Shown here: positions 10,140 to 23,360 of the stretch, piece by piece | How the letters are laid out: each line of letters starts with the position of its first letter | Position numbering within the stretch: position 1 is the stretch's first letter | Source of the DNA: Syngnathus acus | Taxonomy: Eukaryota > Chordata > Actinopteri > Syngnathiformes > Syngnathidae | DNA length: 64,000 nucleotides | Assembly (NCBI RefSeq): GCF_901709675.1 | Contig: NC_051102.1 | Location: 6,731,412-6,795,411, forward strand | Direction: 5' to 3' | Notes under the pieces: generated by a model | Databases searched by the model: none | Told to the model about the DNA's origin: nothing | Seen by the model: the letters and a program-made list of their open reading frames with translations, nothing else | Program-made: the position numbers and the translations under genes

Positions 10140-12390
10140 CTAAGTGGGTAGGTGGCGCTTCAGGACATCTTTAGTGTTGCCGGGCAACGTTTCTGGAAAG
10201 TTCACATCAAACTCCACCACCAGGTCTCCTCTTTGCTCCGGATTTTTGGGGAGGGGCAGACCCTGGCCCGCCACCGTTTTCCTCATACCTGGCTTCACCA
10301 CGTCGGTGATCTTCATGTTGCACGTGTTGCCGTCGATGGTGGACACGGTCACCGAGCATCCGCACAACGACTGCAGAGAAGATGAAAAACAGTCAGTTGA
10401 CACGTAGCCGGAGATGATGGAAGACACAAGCTCCATTCACAATGGCCCCATCAAAACCGACTTCTCCTCCAAGTGGTCCGGATGATCTTTTAGTCCAGTC
10501 CTTCTGAATGAGCATAGTAATGCTACGCGTACTGTACATAATATCAGCATTGACATATCACACGTGCACCCACCCACGTGTGAGCATGCACGATCCCGCC
10601 ATGTATTTTTACCATTCCTCCTACTAGCTGTTCTGATATGAATCTCTCCCTCTCTCCCCAACTATGATTCATCCAAAGTAGTCGGAACAAATATTTAAAC
10701 ACCATTTAATCCCACTCTGATTCCCATCGTGATATTTTCCCGCACATGCGGCTATTATTAGCTGTTGCTCCTCGTTTATGTCAAGTGACAAATATCCACA
10801 AGTACAGCTATTTGCCAATGCCCTTTTTTAAACACAAAATACAGCAAATGTAGGAATAATATTGAGAAAGAAGTTGACGTCTCACCTGTCGCAAGCTGAC
10901 TCGAACTGGGTACACGATGTTGGAACCCTCCCGCCTGAAGTGCGGATGGGGCTTGTCCTTGATGACAAATACAATGTCCGCCGGGATGGTGTTGAGCGAC
11001 TCGTCTCCTTCGCGTGGGAACGTGATCTTGGTCCCTTCCTTCCAGCCTCGTTTGATCTCGATGGTGAGGATCTTGTCCTCCGTGCGCATGGTCCTGCCAT
11101 CTGGATTCAGCCGTTTGCGAGAAATCTTCATCCGTTTGGTGCAACCGTGGAAGACCTCCTCCAGGGAGACCCTGAGCTCGTGGACGATGGCCGGGTCCTG
11201 TTTGCGCCGCTGCTTCTGCTGCTGCTGCTGCTGCCCGCCTGGGCCGGAGTGCACGTCCCGGGGAAATCCGTTCAGGTTGAAGCTGCTGAAGGAACCGAAG
11301 GGGTCGTTTCCATCCACCTCCATGTCCTCGTCGTCACGCCCGTTTCCTGCTTTGCGCCCGAAGAACATCTCAAAGGGGTTGGAGCCGCCAAAAAAGGTGG
11401 CAAAAGTGGCATGGGGGTCTCCATGGAAGGTGTATGTAAAGGTGTTGCCTTGGCTGTCGCCAGCGGGACCGCTTCCTCCCTTGAGACCTTAAAGACGAAC
11501 TCACATCAGACATAGTTGCTATTCTCCTTCTTAAAAGACGCAGTAGGCCAGTTTTGTCACAACTATGCATCATTTGAGAAAATGATACGATATTTGGTTA
11601 CATCTGAATAGCACAAAAACGGGCATTCAAAATGCCACAAGTGAAATGGATCTGCGTTCTTTGTCAATCCGGAATTGTTCAATACGATCCAGTTTGTCAC
11701 AGTGTCAATTTTTTCTCCTATCCATATGTTACTCCAGAATGCACAATATTTTGTTCCACACCTTGTCAAAACTGATCAATAATGGATACTTGTGTATCAA
11801 AGCTGTCCCGTGGCAGGAAAAAAATATGAATATAAATATTTTGTCACAACGTTTTGCTACTGTACCGAGAGAAAACGATACTAGATGACGATATTGATAG
11901 TTTGCCTCACCCCTTTGTAGAACTGATGGCTGACTCAATCTGTCAAATAACTGATATTTGACATCAAAATTAAGATGTTCACATATTTGACAACTGTATA
12001 GCCTTTATGTTGAAGTTCGAGATCAAATAATTAGGTATATTACGAGAATAAAAATTCTGTTCCACAGTTAAAGCTGATCGATGGTTATTAACTGTGAAAG
12101 CTAAACATATTTTGACTTAACCCGAAAGGACACACTACGTCACGCTGTTGAACACGATTGACATTTTTAATGACGTTACCTTCTTCGCCATGCTGGTCGT
12201 AGATGTCCCGTTTTTTGGGGTCGCTGAGGACCTCGTAAGCCTCCGCGATCTCCTTGAATTTCTCCTCGGCTGCTGAGGACTTGTTCTTGTCCGGGTGCCA
12301 TTTTAACGCCTGCTTTTTATATGCTTTCTTGATGTCCTCTTCCGTGGCTCCTTTACTGATGCCGAGTGTTTTATAATAATCCTTGCCCAT
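10140..12390 (-). CDS. dnajb4: DnaJ (HSP40) type B co-chaperone, DNAJB4 rather than DNAJB1, complete
   Basis: Three exons on the minus strand (12390-12180, 11487-10886, 10370-10140) encode 347 residues, with the exon pattern of DNAJB1/DNAJB4. The product stimulates HSP70 ATPase and delivers unfolded clients. Order: J domain at residues 1-70 with the HPD motif in KWHPDKNK; a Gly/Phe-rich linker containing [18 protein letters not shown]; a six-glutamine run at 11214-11232; then two beta-sandwich substrate-binding domains beginning near [18 protein letters not shown] and ending KRHLPT. The linker phrase, [11 protein letters not shown], and the tail VLKRHLPT are closer to DNAJB4 than to DNAJB1, and neighbouring gipc2 matches the human GIPC2/DNAJB4 pair. 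I found no clear heat-shock element in the 300 bases upstream of the ATG. Confidence 0.91.
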
Positions 12391-15300
12391 TTTTGTTCGT
12401 TCGTCCGTAGCCTTAACGATGATGGAGGGGGAAAAAAGAGAGGACGGAGGAGAAAAAAATCTGGTTCTGTTCGCCGGGGACTCGGTTCGAATTTACGCCT
12501 CCGGTGGAGGCTGTGTAACTGCTGTTGTTATTCTTTGTGTAGATCTTGTCACATATGTCATTATGTACTGAATGTTACGCTTTTGACGTAGAACGCGCAC
12601 TCGCGCACGCGCACTGGCTCGCCCCTCCCCAAACTGTGTGCATGCCACCTGTTAGACAATAATAATAATAATAAAAATACATTTTATTTGTAAGGCGCCT
12701 TTCAAGGCACTCAAGGCCGCCGTACAAACATAAATAAAAGTAGTTTTAGAACAACACGACTCGGATCATTCTACAGCTCTAATTCTAACACTAATGTGGT
12801 GTAGTTTGAGGTTGATCAGCAGTTTCTTTGTGTTTTGTCGTTTGCCCCAAAGTCAATCAACATTTAGTAGCAAATAATTTGCACAATCTCCTGCTGCTAT
12901 GTTACACTTGTATTTTTTCTAGCTGGTGTTAGAACGCTTTTAAAACGAATATGTAAATACCAATAATGCAGCATCACATGTAGTCAGACAGTTTGACATA
13001 TACAGCAGACAGAGTAATTTCCTTTCACCTGTCCTCTTTTTGGAAGATTGGCTCACCTCGTGACTGAGATTAAATACACACATGAGCCCATTGAGTCTTT
13101 TGCGAATTCATCACTCTTCATCGACGATAAACGTTGTTTTTCCAAAGGTGTCAATCCTTTGGAAATATTGTTATAGCTCACTGATGACATGCTGGAGCCA
13201 AAGTGGACTTGAATTCAGTCAACTCTGGATTGACTCAGCAGCGTCATCTGCTGGAATATTAGAAGCCTATAAAATACTAATGCTAAAAAAAATACTACTA
13301 AAAAAAAATACACAGATGTTTATGACACGCACTATCCTATTTTAAGAATTGAATCCCAGCAAAACAAATAACACTCAAACGTCAAAGTGGGATTGGATTA
13401 CTTTGCAGACATGTATGTTTGCAATGACATATCATCCCTCTCAAGGTATCACACTTCTATTCACATTGGGCACGTGGCTAATAACAGAGATACCTAATCA
13501 ATGGACACACGCACCCAATCTTTCATCGGCTTCCAGTGGATGTTGTGTTCAGTGTGACATCTTGTGGTGGAAATGTTGACTACAACCCCAAATTGAATTA
13601 AAACCAGTAACCAGGCGAGCAAAATGTTACAGCAGAAAACTAATCCGAATCCAAACGAAAACACTATTTGGTTATTTTTGCTTCTCACCCAAGTGGCTTG
13701 CGGGTTTCTGATGAATAAACAGTTGACAGCCAACGTGATGCGTCCTTTGGTGCTTGTGAGGCCTTCAATAAGCCCTCACATGAATTGTGGAATGGAATTT
13801 CCAGTACCCATAAGCCACATTATTTTACGCTATTGTGGACCAATGCTGACTTTATACGTGTTCTGGGAGTTTACTCTTTGATCATGTCAGGAAATACAAT
13901 AAACCAGCACGTCCTGTCGTGTACCGACGGAATGCGGACGTGTTTAATATGCGCCTGCTAACAGGCCGCTAAAACTCAAGCGGCACGCTTCTCAGGTCTC
14001 CAGTGTTCCTTTTGTTTGTTTGATCTGGTCTGCGTTGGTTGCTCGGTTAACATTTGCCTCCAATTCCACAAAGCCACGTTAAATGAGTCCAATTTTCACA
14101 GGCTCAGCACATGCCGCCGCGTTTCACAGCAACACGGAAAATCACTTGAATAAACTCAGAGTGGAAAGTGCATCAATCTGTGGCAGACTGAGCCTTCCCA
14201 GATCCTTTCAAATGATTATCCATTTTAAACAAGCGTCTGTTCGGCTTTAAATCAAAAGTACGGACATTCTTGGGTGCTTTAACTGCTTGACTACAGGCAT
14301 AAATTAGTCGCGGTGCTTATTTTGAGTGAAAACAGCTTCACATCCTGTCTGTTGATGACACAAATTCTAAGCATTTGAGGGGCCAAGTGTCACTGGGACA
14401 AAATTGTTACATTGGAAGGGCCTTTAATATCCACAAGGGGGTTAATTAATACCAAATTTGGAAAAGGGAAAGAGTTCCTTCCACATGATTTTAGATGCCA
14501 TAATGCTTCTCAAAACAAACAAGACCTTTCGCTTCATGGAACTAAATCCAAAGAAATTACACAATGTTCTTTATTATCTCAAATCATATACGGATAGACA
14601 CATTTTATCTTTCTTTTTTGCCACTTTTGTCATCTCCATCCATATGATGCACCTAACCACCACCCCCCCCCCAAAAAAAAACCCTGATGATTTGGCACTA
14701 ATATGCACAAGATGGTGAAAACACTCAGTGATCGGAAAACACACACAAACAATGGTGTGACGAATACTTGGTCATAAATTATTGTGGTTATGCGTCCTCC
14801 ACAAACCGATGAATTGCTCTTTTCCACTTATCCGCAAAAATGTGTTCACACTCTGAATGAAATGTTGTTGTGACTCATATCCGTGTCTTCCAGCAACAAC
14901 AAGGATCAGACAACCATGAACGTTGAACCCAACTCCTCGTTACAATCGAATGAAGGACAGAATGTTCCAGTCTGACAACTTTCTTTCCATGAAGACGATC
15001 TGTTTCTTCCACTGGATTTAATGCGCCCATTTATCTGCACCATCCGCAAGATAAGCTCGGAATTTGGGTGCAGTCTCACCAAAGAATGAATAAAAGGCTT
15101 GAACTGTGCATGCACCTTAGTCAATGGCACAAAGTCAGATCATTCAATTGGTACTAAACAGGAGGGAGCGACTCGACCGGACCCCTGTAAAATTTTGGGC
15201 GCGAAACAGCCGAAGAGAGCGAGGACGCAGCCTATTTTCAGTCGAGGGACCGAAGGCCGCTTGTCCTTCAAACGCTCGAAGGACGCAAACTCCACTTGGC

Positions 15301-16127
15301 TCAGCGTGCACAGCGACCCGTGACGAAAACAAACGGCTCGAGCACTTTTGTGTGGAAAGAATGTAAATGTCTGTGTATTTAAAAGGGAAGCCAGCGATTT
15401 CTCCAACGTGGAAATCTGGACGGCTTTTTTTCGCACTCCATCATGTCTGACCTCGCGGAATGTGTTTCTTATTGTTTGTCTAATTAAGTGTCCATAAATC
15501 TTCAAACTCTGCAAAACAATTCCTTCGTTGCTACTCCAAAATCAAAGGTTGAATGAGTGAAACCAGCAAGATATGTCCATACATGTAAGAAGGCTCACAA
15601 AGTGATGCTTTGGCCCTTTTCACTCACATATAAATTAGAGGATCTAACATATCATATAAAGTCATATGAAGGGAAGGCCTTGATTTCAGATGGGGCGAGT
15701 GAAAATAAAAACTCGATTTTCCAGTTCCCAGGAACGATCGCACAAGTTAAATAGCAACAAAGTGTGTTGCCTTCAGATGTTTATATTGGCGGTGAGGTAG
15801 GAAGAGCAGTGTCAAGATTTTAATCCTTGCAGCTGCTGTTTGGATGTAGCGGGGCGAGCAAAGGTTGTCGAATGAAACAGTTGCGTAACATTGTTTCAAC
15901 TGCACCAGCAGTTCCTCCATATATATAGAGAGAGATCACGATTGGTTAAAGTAACGATAGTAAACATAGTGATATGCATAGACATATAAACAAAGCAGTC
16001 CGATATGAAAAAAAAAAAAAAAAGAAGGGTGACGTCCCGCAACCGATGTTGTGGTTGAGCCCTCCTGGACTTATGACGTCACGCTTTCAAATGGGCTTGA
16101 AATTTAGTGAGCGGAGTCAGTGCCTCA
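12391..16127. other. Intergenic region between dnajb4 and angptl1
   Basis: GC-rich dnajb4 promoter sequence extends to about 12650. A short AAT run at 12658-12674 is followed by a block ending GGCGCCTTTCAAGGCACTC (to about 12730), which resembles a dispersed fish repeat. The rest is AT-rich with poly-A at 16007-16022. Open frames up to 124 codons here show no family similarity. Confidence 0.5.
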
Positions 16128-19100
16128 TCACGCATCTATGGGCCGAATCATCAGACGCACGGACTTCATGGAGTAGAAGCCTCCGCCGTAGTCAGCCCAG
16201 AAGATCCCGTCCTGGAATTTGCTTCTGTAGACTCCTCCGCTGTACCACACGCCGTTAAGATTGGCTTGGCCGCAGGCGTTGTACCACCAGCCGCCTTTGT
16301 GGAAATGCGCACAGTTGCCTGAAAGTGGAAGTTGGCTTTTAGAAATGATCCTTTGTTAGCCAAACAACAGCTAGCGTACCTGAGAAGGCGTCCTTGTCTC
16401 GATCCAGAGTGGTGAACTGTTTGCCGTTGTGGCTGCTGAGGGAGTCGCCGGCGTTGCCTCGGTAAGTGCCCAACCTCAGACGGTAGCCCTCGCTCTCAGG
16501 CTCCAGGTGGAAGCTGCTGTACTGAGCGTACACTTTCTTGTCCATCCAGTCTTCCAACTCCACCTGCAGCTTGTAGTCGCCCTGACGGCCCAGCTTGTAA
16601 ATGCCTTCCAGGCCCAGCCAGTACTCGCCGTCTGTGTTGCCAAACCCGCTCTGAGCGACAGACAGGAAGATTACAACCAAAAATGACTCCCGCAAAAAAG
16701 GTTTGTGGCACAGGAACGCCGGCTCCTTTCTATTACTACTTGTGCGTGCAGAAGATGAATGAAATCAATTCCCGTTGGAAAATAGCCACCAGTTCTCTGA
16801 ATGCTACCACCACGGAGCTCGTCAATCACAATCTGGCTACGTGCCTCCATAACACTTTACTCAGAAAGGATGCTTGAGGTTTGGGACTCTGCGTGAGTTA
16901 AGTACGCCAGCGTTTGATGAAAGACGTGAGCCCCTCCCTCCCCTTGTGGCTTTGCGGGAGAGCACAGAGGCAAATCGGTGTCAAAGAGAGAGCAATTGGA
17001 ATGAAACGCTGGCTTCCTTGCAGGGGTGATCTACTCCACCTTTTCCTCACAGATCTTTGACGATGAAAAAACCCATGTGTGCTCACTACGCCAAGCAGCC
17101 ATCCGTCCAGGAAGGCACCGACCGCTTGATAGTAGCGGTTTTGACTGAGCGGTGGAACATAGCTTTCCACCGAGCCAGCCAGCCAATGTTTCATCATGGA
17201 AAAAAAATCTCAAAGTCAAAAGCCTGGGATGAATAACACTGCTGACGTGGCGTTATATATTTTTACAATGAAAACACAAGCGCTCTGACCTATAGGAAAT
17301 GGTCCGCCCACGAGGTTCCTGCGGGCCCCATAAAGGCAACACTGTTATCTCTGGCTCAAGCAGTCTGAAGTTGAGGAAACCCCAAACAGCGTCAGTGTAA
17401 TCACCTTGTAATTTTCCCAGTTCCTGAAGAAGTTAACAGAGCCGTCTTTCCTGCTCAGAATCACAGTCCAGCCGCCGTTGTCCATGTCCTGCTCACACCA
17501 GACTTGCAGGGACTTCTCTGCCTCGTCAGGTTTGATCAGATACATGCCGCTGGACACGTGGCCGGCCTCTTGAGCCTCCAGACAGTCTCTGAACGGACCT
17601 GGAGGGCAAGAACAACTCAAAATGCTCAATAATATCATCAAAGTGGGCGAGGAAGGAAGCTAGCTAGCTGGCCTGGCCTGACACGCGGCTAAGCGCGGGA
17701 TCAACTGTCACGATATTCACAGCTGATCGATCGGGGAACAGTCAGTCTATCGTGATAAATATGTGAGATCAATTCCATTGAATTGGCTACACTCGGGCCA
17801 TCTACTAGCTTCCAGAAGAAGCAACCGTCTTCCATTTCCTCACTGGCAGTGTAACAGACTGAAACACGAGACTAATCTGTTAGAGAAACATAGACGACAT
17901 GTGATCTTAGACTTCTGTGAAGTAGACCGAGTTTTTTTTTTTTTTTCATCTGCTTAGTTTCCAGCAGCTATGAAAAGATACTGTATTGTTTATGTTTGGG
18001 ATTTTCTCTCGTTCAGAGATGACTTTTGATCACTCGGACGACTTCCGGAAATGTTCATTCCAAATTTGCAGCTGCAACACGAGATGAGGAGAGTGGTTTT
18101 TCTTTTCTTTTTTAATGACGTTTCATTTAAGAAAAACAAAAGCGAGAAAACGAACAGCCTGATAGAGTTTGAGAAAAGAGGCGCTAATTAGGTCACTCTT
18201 TTAATTTTCAATAATTTCATCAAGCTTGCCATTTTCAATTCTAATCACGCGAGTCATCAGGTAAGAATGATACAATAGCAAAGACGGAGCCAACTCACTT
18301 CTCCTCATGACGGCGTTTATGAAATATTAAGCACTGGATTTGGTACCCCAAAGGCACTTAGTGGTTTGAGCCTATCATGGCAGTCTGGCATTGGTCCGCG
18401 TCTGCGAAGCAATGGAACAGTCTCGTTTCCACATACAGAAACCTTACACACTTTATTATTCTTGGGTGAGGCTGAGCTAAATGTGCAAGGAATTTCTGTT
18501 GATGAGCAAAATGGAGCCGGTAAGATTTTCTTTGCTTTGCTTTAAGTCCCCGGCCTCACTTCAGGCATGACAGCCAGCCAGCCAGCCAGCCAGCGTTTTT
18601 GTTTCCACATGGGCATTTACGCTCAAGCGAGGAGTCGGACGACCGCAGCTGAATTTGCAGATCTTTAACCTTTGGAAACGAGGTCGCCCGCCCGCGGGAC
18701 CACCTGCAGACCGACTCAAAGTGACTGTGTGTGTAATTTTTTTTACGGCTGATCTGCAATATGGTGAAGGCTCTCCTAATGAATGAATACATCCATAGAA
18801 ATGGAAATCATGCTTGGAAAATAACTTGTTTTCCCGCAAGTTGAATAAATCGAACCCAGAATCGAACCGAATGGTTCCACCGTCCTCCATCGTATCCCCC
18901 CCCATCTTTTTCGAGAGACGCACTGCCTCGTGACCATCATTCTCCTTCAGGCGTGTACCAACTCACCTTCAGCGCTGAAGTTTGTTTGCCGGTGTTTCTG
19001 GACTTCCAGGGTGCCACCGGTGGGTGACGGCCCGGATCGAGATCCCCTTTCGCGGGCAAAGCTTCCGCTGTTATCGCCTCGGATCTCATTAGTGAAACGC

Positions 19101-19768
19101 GGGACGTTAACCGGAATGTTCTCGGGCACCACATGCACCATGGGCGGGCCGAGCGGCGGCGGCTCTTGTCTGCGGTCCTGCATCTTCATGCAACTTTCTT
19201 CCAGAGCCCCGATCATGGCCGCCTGGTTGTTGACGGTGGCCGAGAGGGCGGCGTATTTGGCCTCCAGCTCCTTGTAACGCGAGGACAGCCGCAGCGACTC
19301 GGCGGTGGCGTTCAGGATGCGCGTCTCCAACTGAGCCAGCTCCAGTGAGTTGTCCCTCTTCCTGATGATTTCGTGCAGCAGCTGCATATAGAGCTGGGTC
19401 ACCCTGGAATTCATGTTCCTGCTCTCTTTCCTCAGCAGCTTCATCTCATTCACCAGGTTGCCGTCCACATCCACCACCAGTTTTAGAGTCTCCATCTCCC
19501 GCCTTTGCTTCGACAGAAGGTCCCGCACGGCGGCCACGTCCAGGCGAGTCACTCGGTCTTTGTCCGGGACCGGACCTCTGGCCGCGCAGATGGGGCCCGT
19601 GATCTTCTCCTCGGGAACCAGGAAGGTGTAGGAGCACCTGCTGTCTTCTCCGTGGGAGCCTGCAGCTCTTGGTGCCCGCGAGAGGATGGGGTTGGTGATC
19701 AGGGCTTGGCTGTTGCTCCACAGAGACAGACCAAACAAAGTCAACAAGCTCCACGTTCCAGGTCCCAT
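16128..19768 (-). CDS. angptl1: Angiopoietin-like 1, complete
   Basis: Four coding exons on the minus strand (19768-18967, 17598-17405, 16650-16380, 16318-16128) give 485 residues (human ANGPTL1 491). It is a secreted glycoprotein affecting endothelial behaviour. Order: signal peptide (about residues 1-22, MGPGTWSLLTLFGLSLWS), the N-terminal CSYTFLVPEEKITGPIC block, a coiled coil from about residue 80 containing LLRKESRNMNSRVTQLYMQL and RKRDNSLEL, a proline-rich hinge with PMVHVVPENIP, and a fibrinogen-like domain from about 268 containing GGWTVI, DGEYWLGLE and NCAHFHKGGWWYNAC. ANGPTL2 and ANGPTL6 share the domain order, but VVDVDGNLVNE and VPENIP match ANGPTL1 best. Human ANGPTL1 lies inside a RALGPS2 intron; I recognise no RALGPS2 exons here. 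Confidence 0.88.
17599..18966. other. angptl1 intron 1
   Basis: About 1.4 kb. It holds a short CAGC-type microsatellite (18570-18594) and a T run near 17932-17947. No coding exon was recognised. Confidence 0.5.
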
Positions 19769-22700
19769 TCTTTCGCTCTTGACTTCTCGGCAGGCTCAAA
19801 GATTTCTGTCAAGATGAAGAAAGATACAGAACATTTTGCTGAGAGTTTTTATTGGGAGGAAATGCCACCCTTACGTTTGACATATGACAACAAAGCGAGC
19901 CAATTATTTGCTCCAATTTGGTGAGTCGGGCTGATTCTTTAAAAGAAGAAAAAAAAAAAAAACGGCCTTAGATTTTCCGAAACCAGCTGGGCACTATCCA
20001 AACGCTACTCATTAGCGACTTAGCAATACACAGCCAGTTGTTTTCCACTTTAATATAAAAGTGTGTGTCTGGGGGGGATCATACGTTTCTTTTACGTTCG
20101 CCAACATGTTGCAGTTAATCACTCATGATCGTCCTGTTTACGCAAATAAAATGTAGGAAGCAACTGTAAAGTCAATTTCCAGCTCAATATGGGAACGACT
20201 TCAGTTTGAGGAATCAAATTGCGGTGGACATTCCCCTGAAAATGCTCAAGAATCATATTTTCTATGCATTTGCTTGCGGCTTCTCTTTAATTATAGCCCT
20301 CGCCGTATCAGGTGTCCGGGTGTGCGCGAATGCCGGGATCTATTTTTAAGACGTCAGCCCATCCGGCTCGGCTCACCTGCGTGATCACAATTTGCACGCT
20401 AGCGGAAAATGAAAGTCAATCTCTTACGGAGGGAATACCTTTACGTCTTCCATCTCGGCTGCATTTGGGAAAGAAAGAAAGGAAATGGATGGTTTTCAGA
20501 AGCAGCGGGCCGGGCTGTGCCGGAATGACTGATTTATGAGCGCTGCGTTATTGAGTCAAGGTTTGGCAGGAGCACGCGGCGTACGTGTGTACTTTGCTTC
20601 TTATTGCTTTTGACGGGCTATCAAATGGAGAAGAAGCGGCTGACATTTGAAGATGTTTCCCTCCTTTAATAAGCAGGCTTGGCTCTGAAAATAGTCCTAA
20701 TGGGCCGCCAGCTTTGAGCCGCATCCAGCCAGAAGGCCGTCTGCTTTCGACGTGGCCAACGTGATAAATCACAAAAAAGTTATTTTCCTAGCTGGGTAGC
20801 GGTGCATTTACTTCTAGCCGAGGTTGGGTTCATTTTTTGGAGCCAGCATGGCCTCTTTTAACCCAGAAGTCGCGTAAAGGCTGCACGACTTCTTTCCCAG
20901 TGGAGCTCATCCAAACAAGGCCAGCAAGAAGTTGCAACAAAAGCCAACAAGGGAGAAATAAATGAGCTCGAGACACAGACGGACGGACGCATTCCTGCGG
21001 TCACCTCTTGATGCATGTTGCTCCTGATGAGTCTGTACCGCACGCACGCACTTCATGGGAGAGATCCCAAAGCCAAGCTCAAAGTGCTGCTCAGGCAGAA
21101 TAATACTCTTTTGTCAACGTCATTGGAAAAATACGCTCTCCTTCATGTCAACTTTTTGAGTGTGGTTTCACTCACAATCGTCACAGAGGGAAAGTGTCGC
21201 CCGCACTCCCTGAGGCTGTCACATGGGCTAAACAATAATCTGCCTGCCGAGCCAAAGATGGAAAATGGCCTCGGCGCTGTCACTTGGGTACATTTCCCTG
21301 TCTTTCTGCAACCGTTCCGAGCTCCCTCACCTACAGCGCACAGGCCGGGCCGTCCCGGAGCCAGCTGCTTTCCTTTTCGCTGGCCTTTGCAAATAAACAT
21401 GCCAAAGTTGACAGAGCTTGCATCTCCTGATCACCGGCTGACTCCATCGAGCGCGGCGTCGGGCGGATGTTGAGGAGCCTGAGTCACTACCAGCAAACAT
21501 ATGGCACCTATTGTTCCTTTCTGCAGATTTCTGTTTTTCACATCAGGCTGTCTTGAGGTTATTGGCTGTGTCAATTAGACCACACTTTTGTTTTTTTCCG
21601 CAACAGACGGATTTAATCAGAGTCACCCTGAGGGGTGACATATGAGCTTTGTACATACTGTTTAAGAGGAGGAGGAGGCATGCAGAAAGAATGTCCAAAT
21701 AAATATAAAGACCCGAGAGGCTCCGGACTTTTGAATGACTTACTTCATGCGTAGATGAAATATTTTCATCGCTTTCACCAAACTTTGAAGAATGACCTCT
21801 GACCTGTCTTGGTTGTCAGCGGTCGAAGAATGCGAGCGTGCGTCTTAGCTGCGTTGAGTTGCCATCGCCTCCACGCTCTCCTCACGCTCCCTCAGTCTTT
21901 GCTCTCATCGGGAATGACGGCCCGCTCGCAGTCCACCCGGCCCGGTAGGGGAACACTAGAGGGTGGTCCATGTGCAGAAAGAGGGAGGCTGATGCTTTGC
22001 TTTCCTCAGTCGTCGCAGGAAAGAGGAGGCCTGGCCCTGCCTTCTTGCACTGATGTCATGTTAAGTTTTGGAGAACAGGAGCCACTCCCCCATAAAAAAA
22101 AAAGAAAATTAGAGTTCCCACAGTTAGAAAAAGGTGAATAAAAACTTGTGTTGGCTATCTGTGGAAAGACACCAGATTTGCATGGCTGTGCATCATCTCC
22201 TTCCCCCGCCTTCCTTTTTGCATGATTCCAACCAGACCCAATGTCGACAGTCCGGTAGCTGGAGGACGCATATCAGAGGTCTGTTTTGGATTTGTTCTCC
22301 TCCATAAATGCCATGTGAGCGCATCCTGTGGCGGCCCAAAATGCAATTGGCAGCTGTGTTTATGTATTCACGAAGACATGGAGTGGCGGGGTACGGTCAA
22401 GAAGAAGGCCCGAAAATGTTTGGAAACGTGAAGGGCGATCGCTCTCAGGCTTTGATGCGTGGAGAGACGGACTTAAGCATGTGGGAGGACAGCTTTGCTT
22501 ACGAGATTCACGGCAGGATGTTTTTATTTATGTAGTGTGCTGTGACTGCATGGAGTGTGGCCGTGAGGGCGTGACCCACAAAGGGGATGTGTTTGTTTAT
22601 GATTGAGAACAATCTCCGCATGTTGAAATGTTGCTGTAGAGCAAACGCAAACAAGTGCGTGTGTTTATGTTTACGTTTGACCACGTGCATAGAACAAACA

Positions 22701-23360
22701 TTACTGTATGATAAAATAAAATAAAATAAAATAAAATAAAATAGTGACGCTATATTTGATACATTTGCCATTATGTAGATACGTTCTGATTTCAACACAC
22801 TTTTAAATGAGATTCGAAATGCAACTTGCCAAATACTTTTTTGTTGACGGGTTCAATTTGAAGAATCACGGTTAATAGCGTGCTTATGCAGGGGACGGAA
22901 GAATTGTGTCCGAGTGCTAAAAATAGCCCGAAATTGCCGAGAGGCTCTCTGGGTGACGTCACGGCAAGCGGCTAACAGCGGCGTATGACACTTGACGGAC
23001 GATCAGACGCGTCGCCACTTCTTCAGCGGATACTTGGCAACTTTTCTCCGTTTCATACGTTCTTCGTGGCTCCCAATGACGCCTGTGGCTGTAAATAAAC
23101 GCAAATAGCGTGGTTGTTTTGCAATCTTGTGCGGATTGTTTACTCCTGCGGTATGGTGAGTTGTTTGAAATTGGTGGCAACATTTGTTTTCGTCCATTTG
23201 GACTTGCAGACTTGCAGAGATTATGTGATTTAAGTGAGCTTTACTGCGCCACTCGGGTCTTGGGGATAGAATTAGATGGAGTGATCTTGTGTTAAGTATA
23301 GGCACCGCACGTCTGCCTTCTTCAAAAACTTCCTTGGTGGGCGTTTTTCTCGGTGCATGC
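19769..23360. other. Intergenic region between angptl1 and the ZYG11 gene
   Basis: The two genes are head-to-head over 3.6 kb. No exon or RNA gene is recognisable. It contains an ATAAA microsatellite (22711-22743) and several G/A-rich tracts. The last 350 bases should hold the zyg11 promoter and 5' untranslated sequence. Confidence 0.5.
22711..22743. repeat. ATAAA pentanucleotide microsatellite
   Basis: Six and a half uninterrupted copies of ATAAA. Confidence 0.95.

Noticed and set aside
10862-11515. Long plus-strand open frame of 217 codons
   Set aside because: It is the antisense of dnajb4 exon 2; the minus strand encodes a clear J-protein.
4330-12390. Calling the pair gipc1 and dnajb1
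   Set aside because: The pair is also adjacent on human 19p13, but several blocks ([42 protein letters not shown]) fit GIPC2 and DNAJB4 better. A gene tree would settle it.
15140-15514. Minus-strand 124-codon frame downstream of angptl1
   Set aside because: No similarity to any family I know; treated as chance.
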